A DNA stretch of 64,000 bases from Bradyrhizobium prioriisuperbiae. GTDB lineage: Bacteria; Pseudomonadota; Alphaproteobacteria; Rhizobiales; Xanthobacteraceae. The notes beneath the pieces were generated by a model. The model ran no database searches, was not told where the DNA came from, and worked only from the letters and a program-made list of their open reading frames with translations. The stretch covers positions 1 to 64,000 of the forward strand of contig NZ_CP135921.1 in the NCBI RefSeq assembly GCF_032397745.1. The letters are read 5' to 3'. A program made the translations under genes and the position numbers. This document shows positions 38,524 through 47,078 of this stretch, in pieces; the stretch's first letter is position 1, and the number at the start of each line of letters is the position of its first letter.

Positions 38524-39152
38524 GTTACACGGTCAAGGAGATTTTCCTGACCCTGCAGGGCGAAGGCGCTCAGGTGGGGCGCGTCTCCGTGTTCTGCCGG
38601 TTCAGCGGCTGCAACCTGTGGACCGGTCGCGAGCAGGATCGCGTCACCGCAACCTGCCAGTTCTGCGACACTGATTTCGTCGGCACCGACGGCACGCTCG
38701 GCGGCCGCTACGCCACAGCCGACGATCTGGCCGACGTGATCGCGTCGACCTGGGCGGGACCGCCTGAGAACCGCTATGTGGTGCTGACAGGCGGCGAGCC
38801 GATGCTGCAGATCGACACCGCCTTGATCGACGCCCTGCACGCCCGGCACTTTATCATTGCGGTGGAGACCAACGGCACCATTGCGCCGCCGCCCGGCCTC
38901 GACTGGTTGTGCGTCAGCCCGAAGGCCGGTTCCGAACTGCGTATCCGCAAGGGACACGAGCTGAAACTGGTGTATCCACAAACGGAAGCACCTCCGGAGA
39001 ATTTCGCGGACCTCGATTTCGAGCGCTTCGCCCTGCAGCCGATGGACGGCCCGGACGTCGCGGAAAATACGGCGCGCGCCATCGACTACTGCCTGCGGCA
39101 TCCGCAATGGCGGCTGAGCGTGCAGACGCACAAGTCGCTCGGCATCAGATAG
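38520..39152 (+). CDS. queE: 7-carboxy-7-deazaguanine synthase QueE
   Basis: Radical-SAM enzyme of the queuosine (7-deazaguanine) pathway, converting 6-carboxytetrahydropterin to 7-carboxy-7-deazaguanine. Of 210 residues. The 4Fe-4S motif is in the long-loop form: C-NLWTGREQDRVTAT-C-QF-C (C-x14-C-x2-C), typical of this QueE subtype. LTGGEPMLQ is the SAM-binding GGEP box and VETNGT follows. It overlaps trmL and precedes queD by 15 bases, so the operon joins a wobble methylase with wobble-base queuosine synthesis. Confidence 0.95.
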   Translation: MSYTVKEIFLTLQGEGAQVGRVSVFCRFSGCNLWTGREQDRVTATCQFCDTDFVGTDGTLGGRYATADDLADVIASTWAGPPENRYVVLTGGEPMLQIDTALIDALHARHFIIAVETNGTIAPPPGLDWLCVSPKAGSELRIRKGHELKLVYPQTEAPPENFADLDFERFALQPMDGPDVAENTARAIDYCLRHPQWRLSVQTHKSLGIR

Positions 39153-39167
39153 GGATAAATCGAACCG

Positions 39168-39533
39168 ATGTGGGAATTGACGAAATCGTTCCGTTTCGAA
39201 GCCGCGCATGCGCTGTCGGGAACGACACTGGAAGACGCGAGCGAGGAGATTCACGGCCATTCGTTCCGCGCCGAAGTGGCGGTGCGCGGCACGCCGGACC
39301 CTGCCACCGGAATGGTGATGGACCTCGGCGTGCTCGAGCAGCGCATCGGCGAGGTCCGCGCCCTGCTCGACCACAAGCTGTTGAACCGGGTCGAGGCGCT
39401 GGGGCAGCCGACACTGGAAAATCTCACACGTTTCATCTGGGAGCGCGTGCAGACGACCGGCCACGTCACCCGCGTGAGTGTGTACCGCGACAGCTGTAAC
39501 GAAAGCTGCTCTTATTTCGGCCCGCAGGGATAA
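39168..39533 (+). CDS. queD: 6-carboxy-5,6,7,8-tetrahydropterin synthase QueD-like
   Basis: Member of the 6-pyruvoyltetrahydropterin synthase fold, 121 residues. Zinc histidines are in [11 protein letters not shown] and [10 protein letters not shown]; the Asp-His catalytic pair is in [10 protein letters not shown]. The catalytic cysteine of E. coli QueD (C-x3-HGH) is serine here (SEEIHGH), and a glutamate stands three residues before HGH. The C-terminal [13 protein letters not shown] keeps a two-cysteine end. The place between queE and hemF supports the queuosine role; the substitution makes the exact reaction less certain. Confidence 0.85.
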   Translation: MWELTKSFRFEAAHALSGTTLEDASEEIHGHSFRAEVAVRGTPDPATGMVMDLGVLEQRIGEVRALLDHKLLNRVEALGQPTLENLTRFIWERVQTTGHVTRVSVYRDSCNESCSYFGPQG

Positions 39534-39537
39534 GCTC

Positions 39538-40434
39538 ATGACCGCGACGATCGACACCACGACGATCGAGGATCGCAAGCAGCGCGCCAGAGCCTGGTTC
39601 GAAAGCCTGCGCGACGACATCTGCAAGGCGTTCGAAACCCTGGAGGACGAGGCGCCGGCGAACCTCTATCCGCTCGCTCCCGGACGGTTCGTCCGCACCC
39701 CGTGGGACCGCACCGATCACACCGGCGAACCCGGCGGCGGCGGCGTGATGTCGGTGATGCGCGGACGGCTGTTCGAGAAGGTCGGCGTGCATTGCTCGAC
39801 CGTGCACGGCGAGTTCGCCCCGGAGTTTCGCGCCCAGATCCCCGGCGCGGCGGATGACCCGCGGTTCTGGGCCTCGGGCATTTCCATCATCGCCCATCTG
39901 CGCAACCCGCATGTGCCGGCGGTGCACATGAACACCCGCTTCGTGGTCACCACCAAGGCCTGGTTCGGCGGCGGCGCCGACCTCACCCCGGTGCTCGATC
40001 GTCGGCGCACCCAGGACGATCCGGACACGGTGGCCTTCCACGGCGCCTTCAAGGCCGCCTGCGATGCCCATGCCGGCATCGCGCCCTACGAGAAATTCAA
40101 GACCTGGTGCGACGAGTATTTTTATCTGCCGCATCGCAAGGAAGCGCGCGGCATCGGCGGCATCTTCTACGACTGGCTGGAAACCGACTGGGACGCCGCC
40201 TTCGCCTTCACCCAGGACGTCGGCCGCACCTTCGCTGCGGTCTATCCGCAGATCGCGCGCAACAATTTCGCCACGCCCTGGACCGAGCAGGATCGGCATG
40301 AACAACTGGTCCGGCGCGGACGTTATGTCGAGTTCAACCTGCTGTACGACCGCGGCACCATCTTCGGCCTGAAGACCGGCGGCAATGTCGATTCGATCCT
40401 GTCGTCGATGCCGCCCGAGGTGAAGTGGCCGTAG
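39538..40434 (+). CDS. hemF: Oxygen-dependent coproporphyrinogen III oxidase
   Basis: Heme biosynthesis enzyme that oxidatively decarboxylates coproporphyrinogen III. Of 298 residues. Signature blocks: [67 protein letters not shown] and [20 protein letters not shown]. The ATG at 39538 is four bases after the queD stop; an earlier in-frame start at 39478 would sit inside queD. It is the last gene of the trmL-queE-queD-hemF operon, ended by two hairpins. Confidence 0.97.
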   Translation: MTATIDTTTIEDRKQRARAWFESLRDDICKAFETLEDEAPANLYPLAPGRFVRTPWDRTDHTGEPGGGGVMSVMRGRLFEKVGVHCSTVHGEFAPEFRAQIPGAADDPRFWASGISIIAHLRNPHVPAVHMNTRFVVTTKAWFGGGADLTPVLDRRRTQDDPDTVAFHGAFKAACDAHAGIAPYEKFKTWCDEYFYLPHRKEARGIGGIFYDWLETDWDAAFAFTQDVGRTFAAVYPQIARNNFATPWTEQDRHEQLVRRGRYVEFNLLYDRGTIFGLKTGGNVDSILSSMPPEVKWP

Positions 40435-40502
40435 GGGCGTTTGAGGCAACGCCCCTACCCCCCAAACACTCCGTCGTGCCCGGCCTTGTGCCGGGCACGA
40501 CG
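40434..40502. terminator. Two successive hairpins after hemF
   Basis: First: GGGGCGTT / AACGCCCC with a 6-base loop (40434-40455), starting at the last base of the hemF stop. Second: CGTCGTGCCCGG / CCGGGCACGACG with a 7-base loop (40472-40502). The second resembles a dispersed repeat I recall in this group (GTGCCCGG...CCGGGCAC). Neither has a long T tract, so the terminator role is inferred from position between convergent genes. Confidence 0.6.
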
Positions 40503-40588
40503 CGGAGAATATCGAGAGGCTTTACGCGTCTTCTCGAACGACAAAGCTAAATCAAAATCAGTGCTCGCGCTTGAAGCGCACCCTGTCC

Positions 40589-40771
40589 TCAACGCGAAGG
40601 CCACCGCCGGCTGCGCTTGAATCCCGTCAGCCACATCTTGAGCATCTTGACGTCGGCGAACACATTCGGCTCCTTGTCGAGTTCGCGGAGGCCCCGTCGC
40701 AGGCCGGCGAGATCGGCAGCGAAATGATGCATCACTCCGCTCACCGCCTGCGCCTCGATCCCTTGAGCCAC
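40589..40771 (-). pseudogene. Degenerate duplicate of the 3' end of the J-domain-like gene
   Basis: A 60-codon frame whose last part, LRRGLRELDKEPNVFADVKM and LKMWLTGFKRSRR, repeats the end of the neighbouring gene (ELRRNVREIENDLRIVGDIR, LKMWLKGSRRRR). At DNA level the two copies share stretches such as GAGCCACATCTT / CAGCCACATCTT. It overlaps the end of the parent gene by 31 bases. A start at codon 14 (MHHFAADLAG, with GGAG upstream) would give a 47-residue protein. I regard it as a relic of a tandem duplication, though a short expressed peptide is possible. Confidence 0.5.
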
Positions 40772-41853
40772 ATCTTCAGCACCCGGATGTCGCCGACAAT
40801 TCGCAGATCGTTTTCAATTTCGCGAACGTTCCGTCGCAGCTCAGCCACCGCGCCGGTGAGCTGGCGCATCACCGTGTCGGGCGTCAGCCGGCCGAACGGC
40901 GCCAGATCCCACATCGAGCGGAAGCCGTCCTCGATCTCGGCGAGTTCGGAATTCAGTTCGCCGACTTGCTCCCGCAAAATCTTGTTGTAGTGCTTGAGCC
41001 GATCTTCGCTGATGTTGTTGATGTCGTGCTGGTCGATGTGTTCGAGTTCGAGCTGAAGCTCCAGCAGCAACAACAGGTTCTTCTGATTGTAGGCCGCGTT
41101 GACGCGCTGCATCAGTTCGGTTTTCCGCTGGCGTTCCTGCGGATCGGATTCGAGATCGGGATGCAGCGCCACCACCAGCTTGCGGTACACCTCGCGAATT
41201 GACTGCCGGAGTTGCTCCTGCCCCGCCTTGGCGCGCTTTTCCGCCGCAAGCTGCGTGGGCGACTTTTGCGGCTCGGCCTGAAGGTTTTCCTCAAACGCCG
41301 CGCCTTCGCGGGCCGGCCGACCGTCCTCTTCTTTTTCAGATGTTTTTTGACTGCGCGAAGGCCGCTCATCCGGCGCGTCGAAGTCCTCATCGTCATTGTC
41401 TTCATCGGAACCAAACAGAAAGTCCGAGAGCTCTTTCAATGCATCGTCTTCGTCAGCCATTTCGGCATCGAAATCGGCGCCGCTGTGCTTGTTATAGATC
41501 GCTTTCAGGTCGGCTTGATCGCCATTCTCAACAAGCATCACGATGGCGATGTCGCTGACGAGTCGCGAGATCGCCGTTTTTTCAGACCTGGTCAGTCCCG
41601 TCTGGCTCCAGGCCAGATCGAGACTGTGAACCATTTTAAGTCGCAACTGCGCAAATCGCTGCTCCAGCGGCAACAGGTTCTGCGTGTATTTGGCTTGATA
41701 AGACACTTTGGCCTGCTCCCAGGCCCGTAGCGCAGCGCGCTTGGCTTCGATGTCCTTGATCAGCCCGTTAAACGCCTTCTGCGCCTTCGACAATTTCGGC
41801 GCATCGGATTGCGCGACAACCGAGATCGATTTGGCGGCTTTTTTCTCGGCCAT
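40741..41853 (-). CDS. J-domain-like protein
   Basis: Protein of 370 residues. An N-terminal helical region (about 1-120) has a coiled-coil-like stretch (KAFNGLIKDIEAKRAALRAW, LPLEQRFAQLRLKMV). A very acidic linker follows (about 128-165, DEDNDDEDFDAPDE). Then comes a DnaJ-like segment, SIREVYRKLVVALHPDLESD with HPD near residue 231 and VNAAYNQKNLLLLLELQLEL. HPD is the motif with which J proteins stimulate DnaK, but the domain is at the C-terminal side. The rest (about 290-370) is helical. Role probably as DnaK co-chaperone; partner unknown. Confidence 0.75.
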   Translation of the reverse strand: MAEKKAAKSISVVAQSDAPKLSKAQKAFNGLIKDIEAKRAALRAWEQAKVSYQAKYTQNLLPLEQRFAQLRLKMVHSLDLAWSQTGLTRSEKTAISRLVSDIAIVMLVENGDQADLKAIYNKHSGADFDAEMADEDDALKELSDFLFGSDEDNDDEDFDAPDERPSRSQKTSEKEEDGRPAREGAAFEENLQAEPQKSPTQLAAEKRAKAGQEQLRQSIREVYRKLVVALHPDLESDPQERQRKTELMQRVNAAYNQKNLLLLLELQLELEHIDQHDINNISEDRLKHYNKILREQVGELNSELAEIEDGFRSMWDLAPFGRLTPDTVMRQLTGAVAELRRNVREIENDLRIVGDIRVLKMWLKGSRRRR

Positions 41854-41929
41854 GGATCGCCCTTCTCACCGCCACGCGCGAGCTTGGCTCGCGTACCCGG
41901 CTTTCAGCGCCTCACATGCAACAAGCTGG

Positions 41930-41952
41930 ATTGCCGGGTCAAGCCCGGCAAT
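41930..41952. repeat. Short dispersed hairpin ATTGCCGGG...CCCGGCAAT
   Basis: Perfect 9-bp stem with the loop TCAAG, in the gap between the J-domain-like gene and cca. I recall the sequence GATTGCCGGGTCAAGCCCGG as common between genes in this bacterial group. It may also end transcription of cca on the minus strand. Confidence 0.6.
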
Positions 41953-41980
41953 GACGCCGAAAATTTCGAGAGCGGACGGC

Positions 41981-43234
41981 CTACAACCGATGCTCGCGCT
42001 TGAAGCGCGCGACGGTGTCGTCAGCGATTTTTTCCAGGCTTGCGACGTCGGACGCGAAGTCGCCGGCGAGCCAGGCGTCCTCGGCGAGCGTCAGCACATG
42101 GCCGAGCGCCGGCCCCTCGCCGATGCCACGGGCGATCAGGTCCGCGGCCTTGAGCGGAAATTTCGGCGCGGTCCAGCGCTGCGGCAAGGTGACGAGTTCG
42201 ATCCAGCGCGCCGTATCGGCATTGCTGCCGGTACGGGCCCAGGCCAGCATGACGCGATCGCGATAACGTTCGACACCCAACCTGTACAGCCGCCGCCGGG
42301 CCACGGCATCATCCATGCCGCGCAGCCGCCACCAGCGGTGGCCCATCGAGTCCAGCCGCTTGGCTTCGGCATTGGACAACCGCAGCCGCTGCGCCAGGCG
42401 GCGCGCATCTTCAGTGACGGCGACGGCAAGCGCGCCGAGCCGCAACACCGCGTCGGGGGTCACCTCCAGCGCCCGCTCCGCCGCAATCATCGCCGCGAAT
42501 GGGCCGTGATAGACCACGCCACCAAGCACCGGCAGCAGCAATCCGCCGTCGTTCATCGCCACCAGCGCGTCGGCCGCACGCGGCGCCACCATGAGCTTCA
42601 GCATTTCCATGCGGATTCGCTCCGCCGATAGCGTCGCCAGTCCCGTGCGCCCGTCGATGCAAGCCAGATAGCCGGTCCGGTCCACATTCCCCGATCCGTA
42701 GGCCGCGTGGATGCGAAAGAAACGCAGGATGCGCAGATAATCCTCGGCGATGCGCGCCGCAGGCTGACCGATGAAACGGACGCGGCGTGCCGCGATGTCG
42801 TCAAGGCCGCCGACATGGTCGTGCACGACGCCATCAGCATCAGCCGACAGCCCGTTGATGGTGAAATCGCGGCGCTGCGCGTCGCGCGCCCAGTCGCGCC
42901 CGAACGCGACCTTGGCCTTGCGGCCGAACGTCTCGACGTCTTCGCGCAACGTCGTGACCTCGAACGGCGTGCCGTCGGCGACCAGCGTCACGGTGCCGTG
43001 CTCGATTCCCGTCGGAACGACCTTCAATCCTGCGGCTTCAGCAAGGCGAGCCACGTCGTCGGGTAACATGGTGGTCGCGATATCGATGTCACCGGGCAGC
43101 AACCCCAGCAGCGCGTTACGGACCGCGCCGCCCACCACCCGCGCCTCTTCGCCACCGCCGTTCAGCAAAGCGAGCACGCGGGCGGCAGGCCCGCTCTGCA
43201 GCCATGGCGCGTCATGCAGCCTGCGCTCCGTCAT
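41981..43234 (-). CDS. cca: CCA tRNA nucleotidyltransferase / poly(A) polymerase family
   Basis: Enzyme that adds or repairs the 3' CCA of tRNA (class II fold), 417 residues. The nucleotidyltransferase head has ARVVGGAVRNALLGL and the metal-binding GDIDIATTM, then DAQRRDFTINGLSADADG (R-R-D-F-T-x-N motif) and RIAEDYLRILRFFRIHAAYG. The C-terminal half is the helical tRNA-binding region. The start at 43234 (MTERRLHD) overlaps the stop of the DUF6111 gene by ATGA; the longer frame to 43390 lies inside that gene. Confidence 0.93.
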   Translation of the reverse strand: MTERRLHDAPWLQSGPAARVLALLNGGGEEARVVGGAVRNALLGLLPGDIDIATTMLPDDVARLAEAAGLKVVPTGIEHGTVTLVADGTPFEVTTLREDVETFGRKAKVAFGRDWARDAQRRDFTINGLSADADGVVHDHVGGLDDIAARRVRFIGQPAARIAEDYLRILRFFRIHAAYGSGNVDRTGYLACIDGRTGLATLSAERIRMEMLKLMVAPRAADALVAMNDGGLLLPVLGGVVYHGPFAAMIAAERALEVTPDAVLRLGALAVAVTEDARRLAQRLRLSNAEAKRLDSMGHRWWRLRGMDDAVARRRLYRLGVERYRDRVMLAWARTGSNADTARWIELVTLPQRWTAPKFPLKAADLIARGIGEGPALGHVLTLAEDAWLAGDFASDVASLEKIADDTVARFKREHRL

Positions 43235-43494
43235 CTCTCCGTCCCCGGCACCAGTTTGCCATTCTCGATATGCGCGGGCACATAGGTCGCATTCGGCGGC
43301 GCGCCGGAAAAATGTGCCAGCAGCACCAGACTGAGAATCGTCAACAGGAAAGCCACGATCGCCAGCCGGACGAGCACGACCACCGGCCATGACGACGACG
43401 TCAGCACGCCGGTCCGGGTCGCGATCAGAAACATGGCATAGACGGCGAACGGGATGAGGAAGATGCCGATTTCCGTCAGCACCGGACGAATCAT
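43231..43494 (-). CDS. DUF6111 family small membrane protein
   Basis: Protein of 87 residues with two transmembrane helices (about 7-25, IFLIPFAVYAMFLIATR; about 38-62, VVVLVRLAIVAFLLTILSLVLLA) and a C-terminal tail PPNATYVPAHIENGKLVPGT. This pattern matches the DUF6111 family. Function unknown. It overlaps both neighbours by four bases (ATGA), so it is translated coupled with the Nudix and cca genes. Confidence 0.8.
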   Translation of the reverse strand: MIRPVLTEIGIFLIPFAVYAMFLIATRTGVLTSSSWPVVVLVRLAIVAFLLTILSLVLLAHFSGAPPNATYVPAHIENGKLVPGTER

Positions 43495-44165
43495 GATTGA
43501 ATAATCCGCTCGTACAGCACCCGCAGGATTCCCGCGGTCGCGCCCCAGATATAACGCTCGGCGAACGGCATCGCGTAATACGACCGCATCATGCCGCGCC
43601 ATTCCTTGCTGTGGACCTGATGATTGATCGGGTCCATCAGGAACGCCAGCGGCACCTCGAACACCTCGTCGACTTCGTCGGCATTGACGCGCAGCGTGAA
43701 GCCGGGGCGCACTCGCGCAAGCGTCGGCAGAATCCGAAATCCGAAGCCGGTGGCATAGAGATCGAGGTAACCCACCGGCATGATGAACGAGCGCTGCAGG
43801 CCGATTTCCTCATCCACTTCGCGCAGCGCAGCCTCGAGCGGCGAGGCGTCGGTGGCATCTATCTTGCCGCCGGGGAACGAAATCTGCCCGGCGTGATCGT
43901 TGAGATGCGCGGCTCGCTGGGTCAGAATCACCGTCGGCTTCTCGTGCTCGACAATGCCGATCAGCACCGCGGCCGGCCGGATCGGCCGTTCTTCCGCGAT
44001 GATGCGCAGCATGCGATCGGTGCCCTGATCGCCACTCGCCGGAATGATGCTGGCGTCGCTGAGACCCGGCGGGACGTCGAAATTCAGGCGAGCCCTGGCG
44101 CGGTCAAAAAATTCCGCCGACGAAATGTCGGAAGATAGGTCGCGCTTCAATAGTGGTTCGGTCAA
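43491..44165 (-). CDS. Nudix hydrolase, CoA pyrophosphatase type
   Basis: Protein of 224 residues. The Nudix box GGKIDATDASPLEAALREVD continuing EEIGL (G-x5-E-x7-REVxEEIGL) is complete, and the preceding LTQRAAHLNDHAGQISFPGG is the NudL-type signature of CoA pyrophosphatases, which cleave CoA to phosphopantetheine and 3',5'-ADP. The C-terminal part (FLMDPINHQVHSKEWRGMMR, YIWGATAGILRVLYE) matches the same subfamily. The second gene of the DUF1285-Nudix-DUF6111-cca operon. Confidence 0.9.
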   Translation of the reverse strand: MTEPLLKRDLSSDISSAEFFDRARARLNFDVPPGLSDASIIPASGDQGTDRMLRIIAEERPIRPAAVLIGIVEHEKPTVILTQRAAHLNDHAGQISFPGGKIDATDASPLEAALREVDEEIGLQRSFIMPVGYLDLYATGFGFRILPTLARVRPGFTLRVNADEVDEVFEVPLAFLMDPINHQVHSKEWRGMMRSYYAMPFAERYIWGATAGILRVLYERIIQS

Positions 44166-44253
44166 CTCAAGCCCCTGCTCTGCTCCGCATCCGCTACCAA
44201 TGAATCGGACATTGTGAAATCAGACATTTGTTCTGGACTCAGACGTTTATCGA

Positions 44254-44865
44254 TCAGTTACTCATCGGGTCGGTTCTCAAAGAGTCCGACATTGCAAAAA
44301 AAGCGCCGGACGATGTCACACCGAATTTGGCATGACTATCTTCGATTCGCTCCTCTCCCAGTTCCACCAGATCGTAGTAGAGCGCCCGCGTCACCTTCGC
44401 CCATAGATTGCTGCGGACATGCAGATAGGGCGTGAGCCCGCCGTCCGCGGCCATCTCGAAGCGCAGCCGTTGCTCGGCGTCGCACCTCACCCAATCATCG
44501 ACATTGGTGCGAAAATGCAGCACACGGCCCTGCCCCTCGCCCTCGCACTGCATTTCGACCGCCATGAACGGCGCGTCGTCGACGCGAATGCCGACCTTTT
44601 CCACTGGCGTCACTAGAAAGTGTTTGTCGCCCTCGCGCTTCAGCACGCTGGAAAACAGCCGCACCAGGGCCGGGCGCCCGATCGGCGTGCCCAGATAAAA
44701 CCAGGTTCCGTCGCGGGCGATTCGCATGTCCAGATCGCCGCAGAACGGTGGATTCCACAGATGGACCGGCGGCAGACCTTTCGTGCCGGTTGTGCGCGCG
44801 GCGGCAGCGATCTCCTCCAGCGCATTGCCGGTCTGCGGTCCCGCTGTCTGCCCTTGCTTCGCCAT
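44254..44865 (-). CDS. DUF1285 domain protein
   Basis: Protein of 203 residues with the DUF1285 pattern: LPPVHLWNPPFCGDLDMRIA, RDGTWFYLGTPIGRPALVRL, FSSVLKREGDKHFLVTPVEK, VGIRVDDAPFMAVEMQCEG. No signal peptide. Its structure class is known (two beta domains) but its function is not. It is the first gene of the operon with the Nudix hydrolase, DUF6111 and cca, and is divergent from moxR across a 279-base gap, a gene order I recall as conserved in Bradyrhizobium relatives. Confidence 0.85.
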   Translation of the reverse strand: MAKQGQTAGPQTGNALEEIAAAARTTGTKGLPPVHLWNPPFCGDLDMRIARDGTWFYLGTPIGRPALVRLFSSVLKREGDKHFLVTPVEKVGIRVDDAPFMAVEMQCEGEGQGRVLHFRTNVDDWVRCDAEQRLRFEMAADGGLTPYLHVRSNLWAKVTRALYYDLVELGEERIEDSHAKFGVTSSGAFFAMSDSLRTDPMSN

Positions 44866-45144
44866 TGTTTAACCCGACGCTGATGACCATTGGCCCGCGA
44901 GTTGGCTCGAATTGGCACGATTGATGCACATTCCAGTCTCAAACTCGTGATGAACCCTTACGTCCCCACCCGATACTGTGGGGAAAGCTTAATTAAGGAA
45001 TACATGGCCTTCCCGGAAGATTAGCATGGAAGTCACGACCGGAAAGGCGCGCCGGCGCCCCCCGGGGGACGACGCCGCATCCGGGTTGAGGTTCGAGTTT
45101 CGCGATCGACGGGCACCCGGCGCGGTGACCCACAGGAGAAGCTG

Positions 45145-46143
45145 ATGGCAGACAGTGTCGAGAAACTGGAAGACGTGATCGTCCGATCGGCGGAACAGGT
45201 GACCGGGCAGATCCGGGCCACCAAGGACGCGATCTCGACGGTGATCTTCGGTCAGGACCGGGTGGTCGAGAACACTCTGGTCACGATCCTGTCCGGAGGC
45301 CATGCGCTGCTGATCGGCGTTCCCGGCCTCGCCAAGACCAAGCTGGTCGAAACACTAGGCATCACGCTGGGGCTCGACGCCAAGCGCATCCAGTTCACCC
45401 CCGATTTGATGCCATCGGACATCCTTGGCGCCGAAGTGCTGGACGAGAGCACCACCGGCAAGCGGTCATTCCGATTCATCGCCGGTCCGGTGTTCGCGCA
45501 ACTCCTGATGGCGGACGAAATCAACCGCGCCAGCCCGCGCACCCAGTCGGCGCTGCTGCAGGCGATGCAGGAGCAGCATGTCACGGTCGCCGGCGCCCGC
45601 CATGATCTGCCCAAGCCCTTCCATGTGCTGGCGACGCAGAACCCGCTGGAGCAGGAGGGCACCTACCCGCTGCCCGAAGCGCAGCTCGACCGCTTCCTGA
45701 TGGAAATCGACGTCGACTATCCCGATCGCGATGCCGAACGCCGCATCCTGTTCGAGACCACCGGCGCCGACGAAACCCAGGCCAAGGCGGCGATGACGCC
45801 CGAAGTGCTGCTCACGGCACAGCGGCTGGTGCGACGGCTGCCGGTCGGCGACTCCGTCGTCGAAGCCATTCTGTCGCTGGTACGCTCTGCGCGCCCGGGC
45901 CCGGAGAGCGGGCCGACCGGAAAATCGATCGCCTGGGGTCCCGGCCCGCGCGCCAGCCAGGCCTTGATGCTGGCGGTGCGCGCCCGCGCGCTGTTGGACG
46001 GACGCCTCGCGCCCTCGATCGACGACGTGCTCGATCTGGCCGAACCGGTTCTCAAGCACCGCATGGCGCTCACCTTCGCGGCACGCGCGGAGGGCCAGAC
46101 CATTCCCGACGTCATCAAGCAGCTGAAGTCGCGGATCGGTTGA
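45145..46143 (+). CDS. MoxR-family AAA ATPase
   Basis: Cytoplasmic AAA+ ATPase of 332 residues. Walker A is GVPGLAKTKLVE (about 58-69), Walker B LLMADEINRASPRTQSALLQ (about 119-138), sensor 1 in VLATQNPLEQEGTYPLPEAQ, and the MoxR-typical QLDRFLMEIDVDYPD. MoxR proteins act as chaperone-like ATPases with VWA-domain or DUF58 partners, often in envelope or stress functions. AGGAGAAGC precedes the start. The next gene overlaps the stop. Confidence 0.93.
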   Translation: MADSVEKLEDVIVRSAEQVTGQIRATKDAISTVIFGQDRVVENTLVTILSGGHALLIGVPGLAKTKLVETLGITLGLDAKRIQFTPDLMPSDILGAEVLDESTTGKRSFRFIAGPVFAQLLMADEINRASPRTQSALLQAMQEQHVTVAGARHDLPKPFHVLATQNPLEQEGTYPLPEAQLDRFLMEIDVDYPDRDAERRILFETTGADETQAKAAMTPEVLLTAQRLVRRLPVGDSVVEAILSLVRSARPGPESGPTGKSIAWGPGPRASQALMLAVRARALLDGRLAPSIDDVLDLAEPVLKHRMALTFAARAEGQTIPDVIKQLKSRIG

Positions 46144-47078
46144 TGGCGGGACCTGCGGAGCACGGCAAGCAGGAGACACTGGCGGTACGGCGCGCGGACG
46201 GCGAAAGCCGGACGCTGGCCGCCTCGCTGCCTCGTCTCGTGCTAGAGGCGCGCCGCATCGCCGCCAACGTGATCCACGGCCTGCACGGCCGCCGCCGCGC
46301 CGGGTCCGGTGAAAATTTCTGGCAGTACCGGCGCTTCGCGTCCGGCGAGCCGTCGCAGAATGTGGACTGGCGCCGCTCCGCGCGCGACGATCATCTCTAT
46401 GTGCGCGAGCACGAATGGGAAGCCGCCCACACCGTGTGGCTGTGGCCGGATCGCTCGCTGTCGATGGCGTTCGCCTCGAAGACCGCGCGCGACAGCAAGC
46501 TGGAGCGCGCACTGATCGTGAGCTTCGCACTCGCCGAACTTCTGGTCGCCGGCGGCGAGCGCGTCGGCATTCCCGGACTACTCAATCCGAGTTCGAGCCG
46601 CAACATCCTCGACAAGATGGCGCAGGCGATCCTGCACGACACGACGCAGCGCGCGAGCCTGCCGCCGTCGTTCGTGCCGACGGCGCTGTCGGAAATCCTG
46701 GTGCTGTCCGACTTCTGGTCGCCGATTGGCGAGATCCGCACCATGCTCGGCGGCCTCTCCGCTTCCGGCGCACATGGCGTGCTGCTGCAGGTGGTCGATC
46801 CGGCGGAGGAAACCTTCCCCTATTCCGGCCGCGTCGAGTTCGTCGAGCCGGAAGGTGGCGAGGTCATCACCGCCGGCCGCGCCGAAACCTGGGCCAGCGA
46901 TTATGTCGCCCGCGTCGCGCTGCATCGCGATCAGATTAGCGCCGAGACCAACCGTCTCGGCTGGATGTTCTCCACCCACACCACCAGCCGCTCGGCGGCG
47001 GAGCTCTTGCTGTTCCTGCACGGCGCGATGACCGTGAGCAAATCCAGCACCGGCGTCAAAGCGGGGCTCGGCGCATGA
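46143..47078 (+). CDS. DUF58 domain protein
   Basis: Protein of 311 residues with the DUF58 core FWQYRRFASGEPSQNVDWRR, SARDDHLYVREHEWEAAHTV, and an N-terminal RLVLEARRIAANVIHGLHGR. DUF58 proteins have a von Willebrand A-like C-terminal fold (VLSDFWSPIGEIRTMLGGLS, GVLLQVVDPAEETFPYSG) and usually partner MoxR ATPases. The ATG at 46143 overlaps the moxR stop (TGATG); the downstream gene overlaps its stop by four bases. Confidence 0.9.
   Translation: MAGPAEHGKQETLAVRRADGESRTLAASLPRLVLEARRIAANVIHGLHGRRRAGSGENFWQYRRFASGEPSQNVDWRRSARDDHLYVREHEWEAAHTVWLWPDRSLSMAFASKTARDSKLERALIVSFALAELLVAGGERVGIPGLLNPSSSRNILDKMAQAILHDTTQRASLPPSFVPTALSEILVLSDFWSPIGEIRTMLGGLSASGAHGVLLQVVDPAEETFPYSGRVEFVEPEGGEVITAGRAETWASDYVARVALHRDQISAETNRLGWMFSTHTTSRSAAELLLFLHGAMTVSKSSTGVKAGLGA

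Noticed and set aside
40472..40502. tRNA-like or attenuator structure after hemF
   Set aside because: Simple perfect hairpin of a dispersed type, without cloverleaf features.
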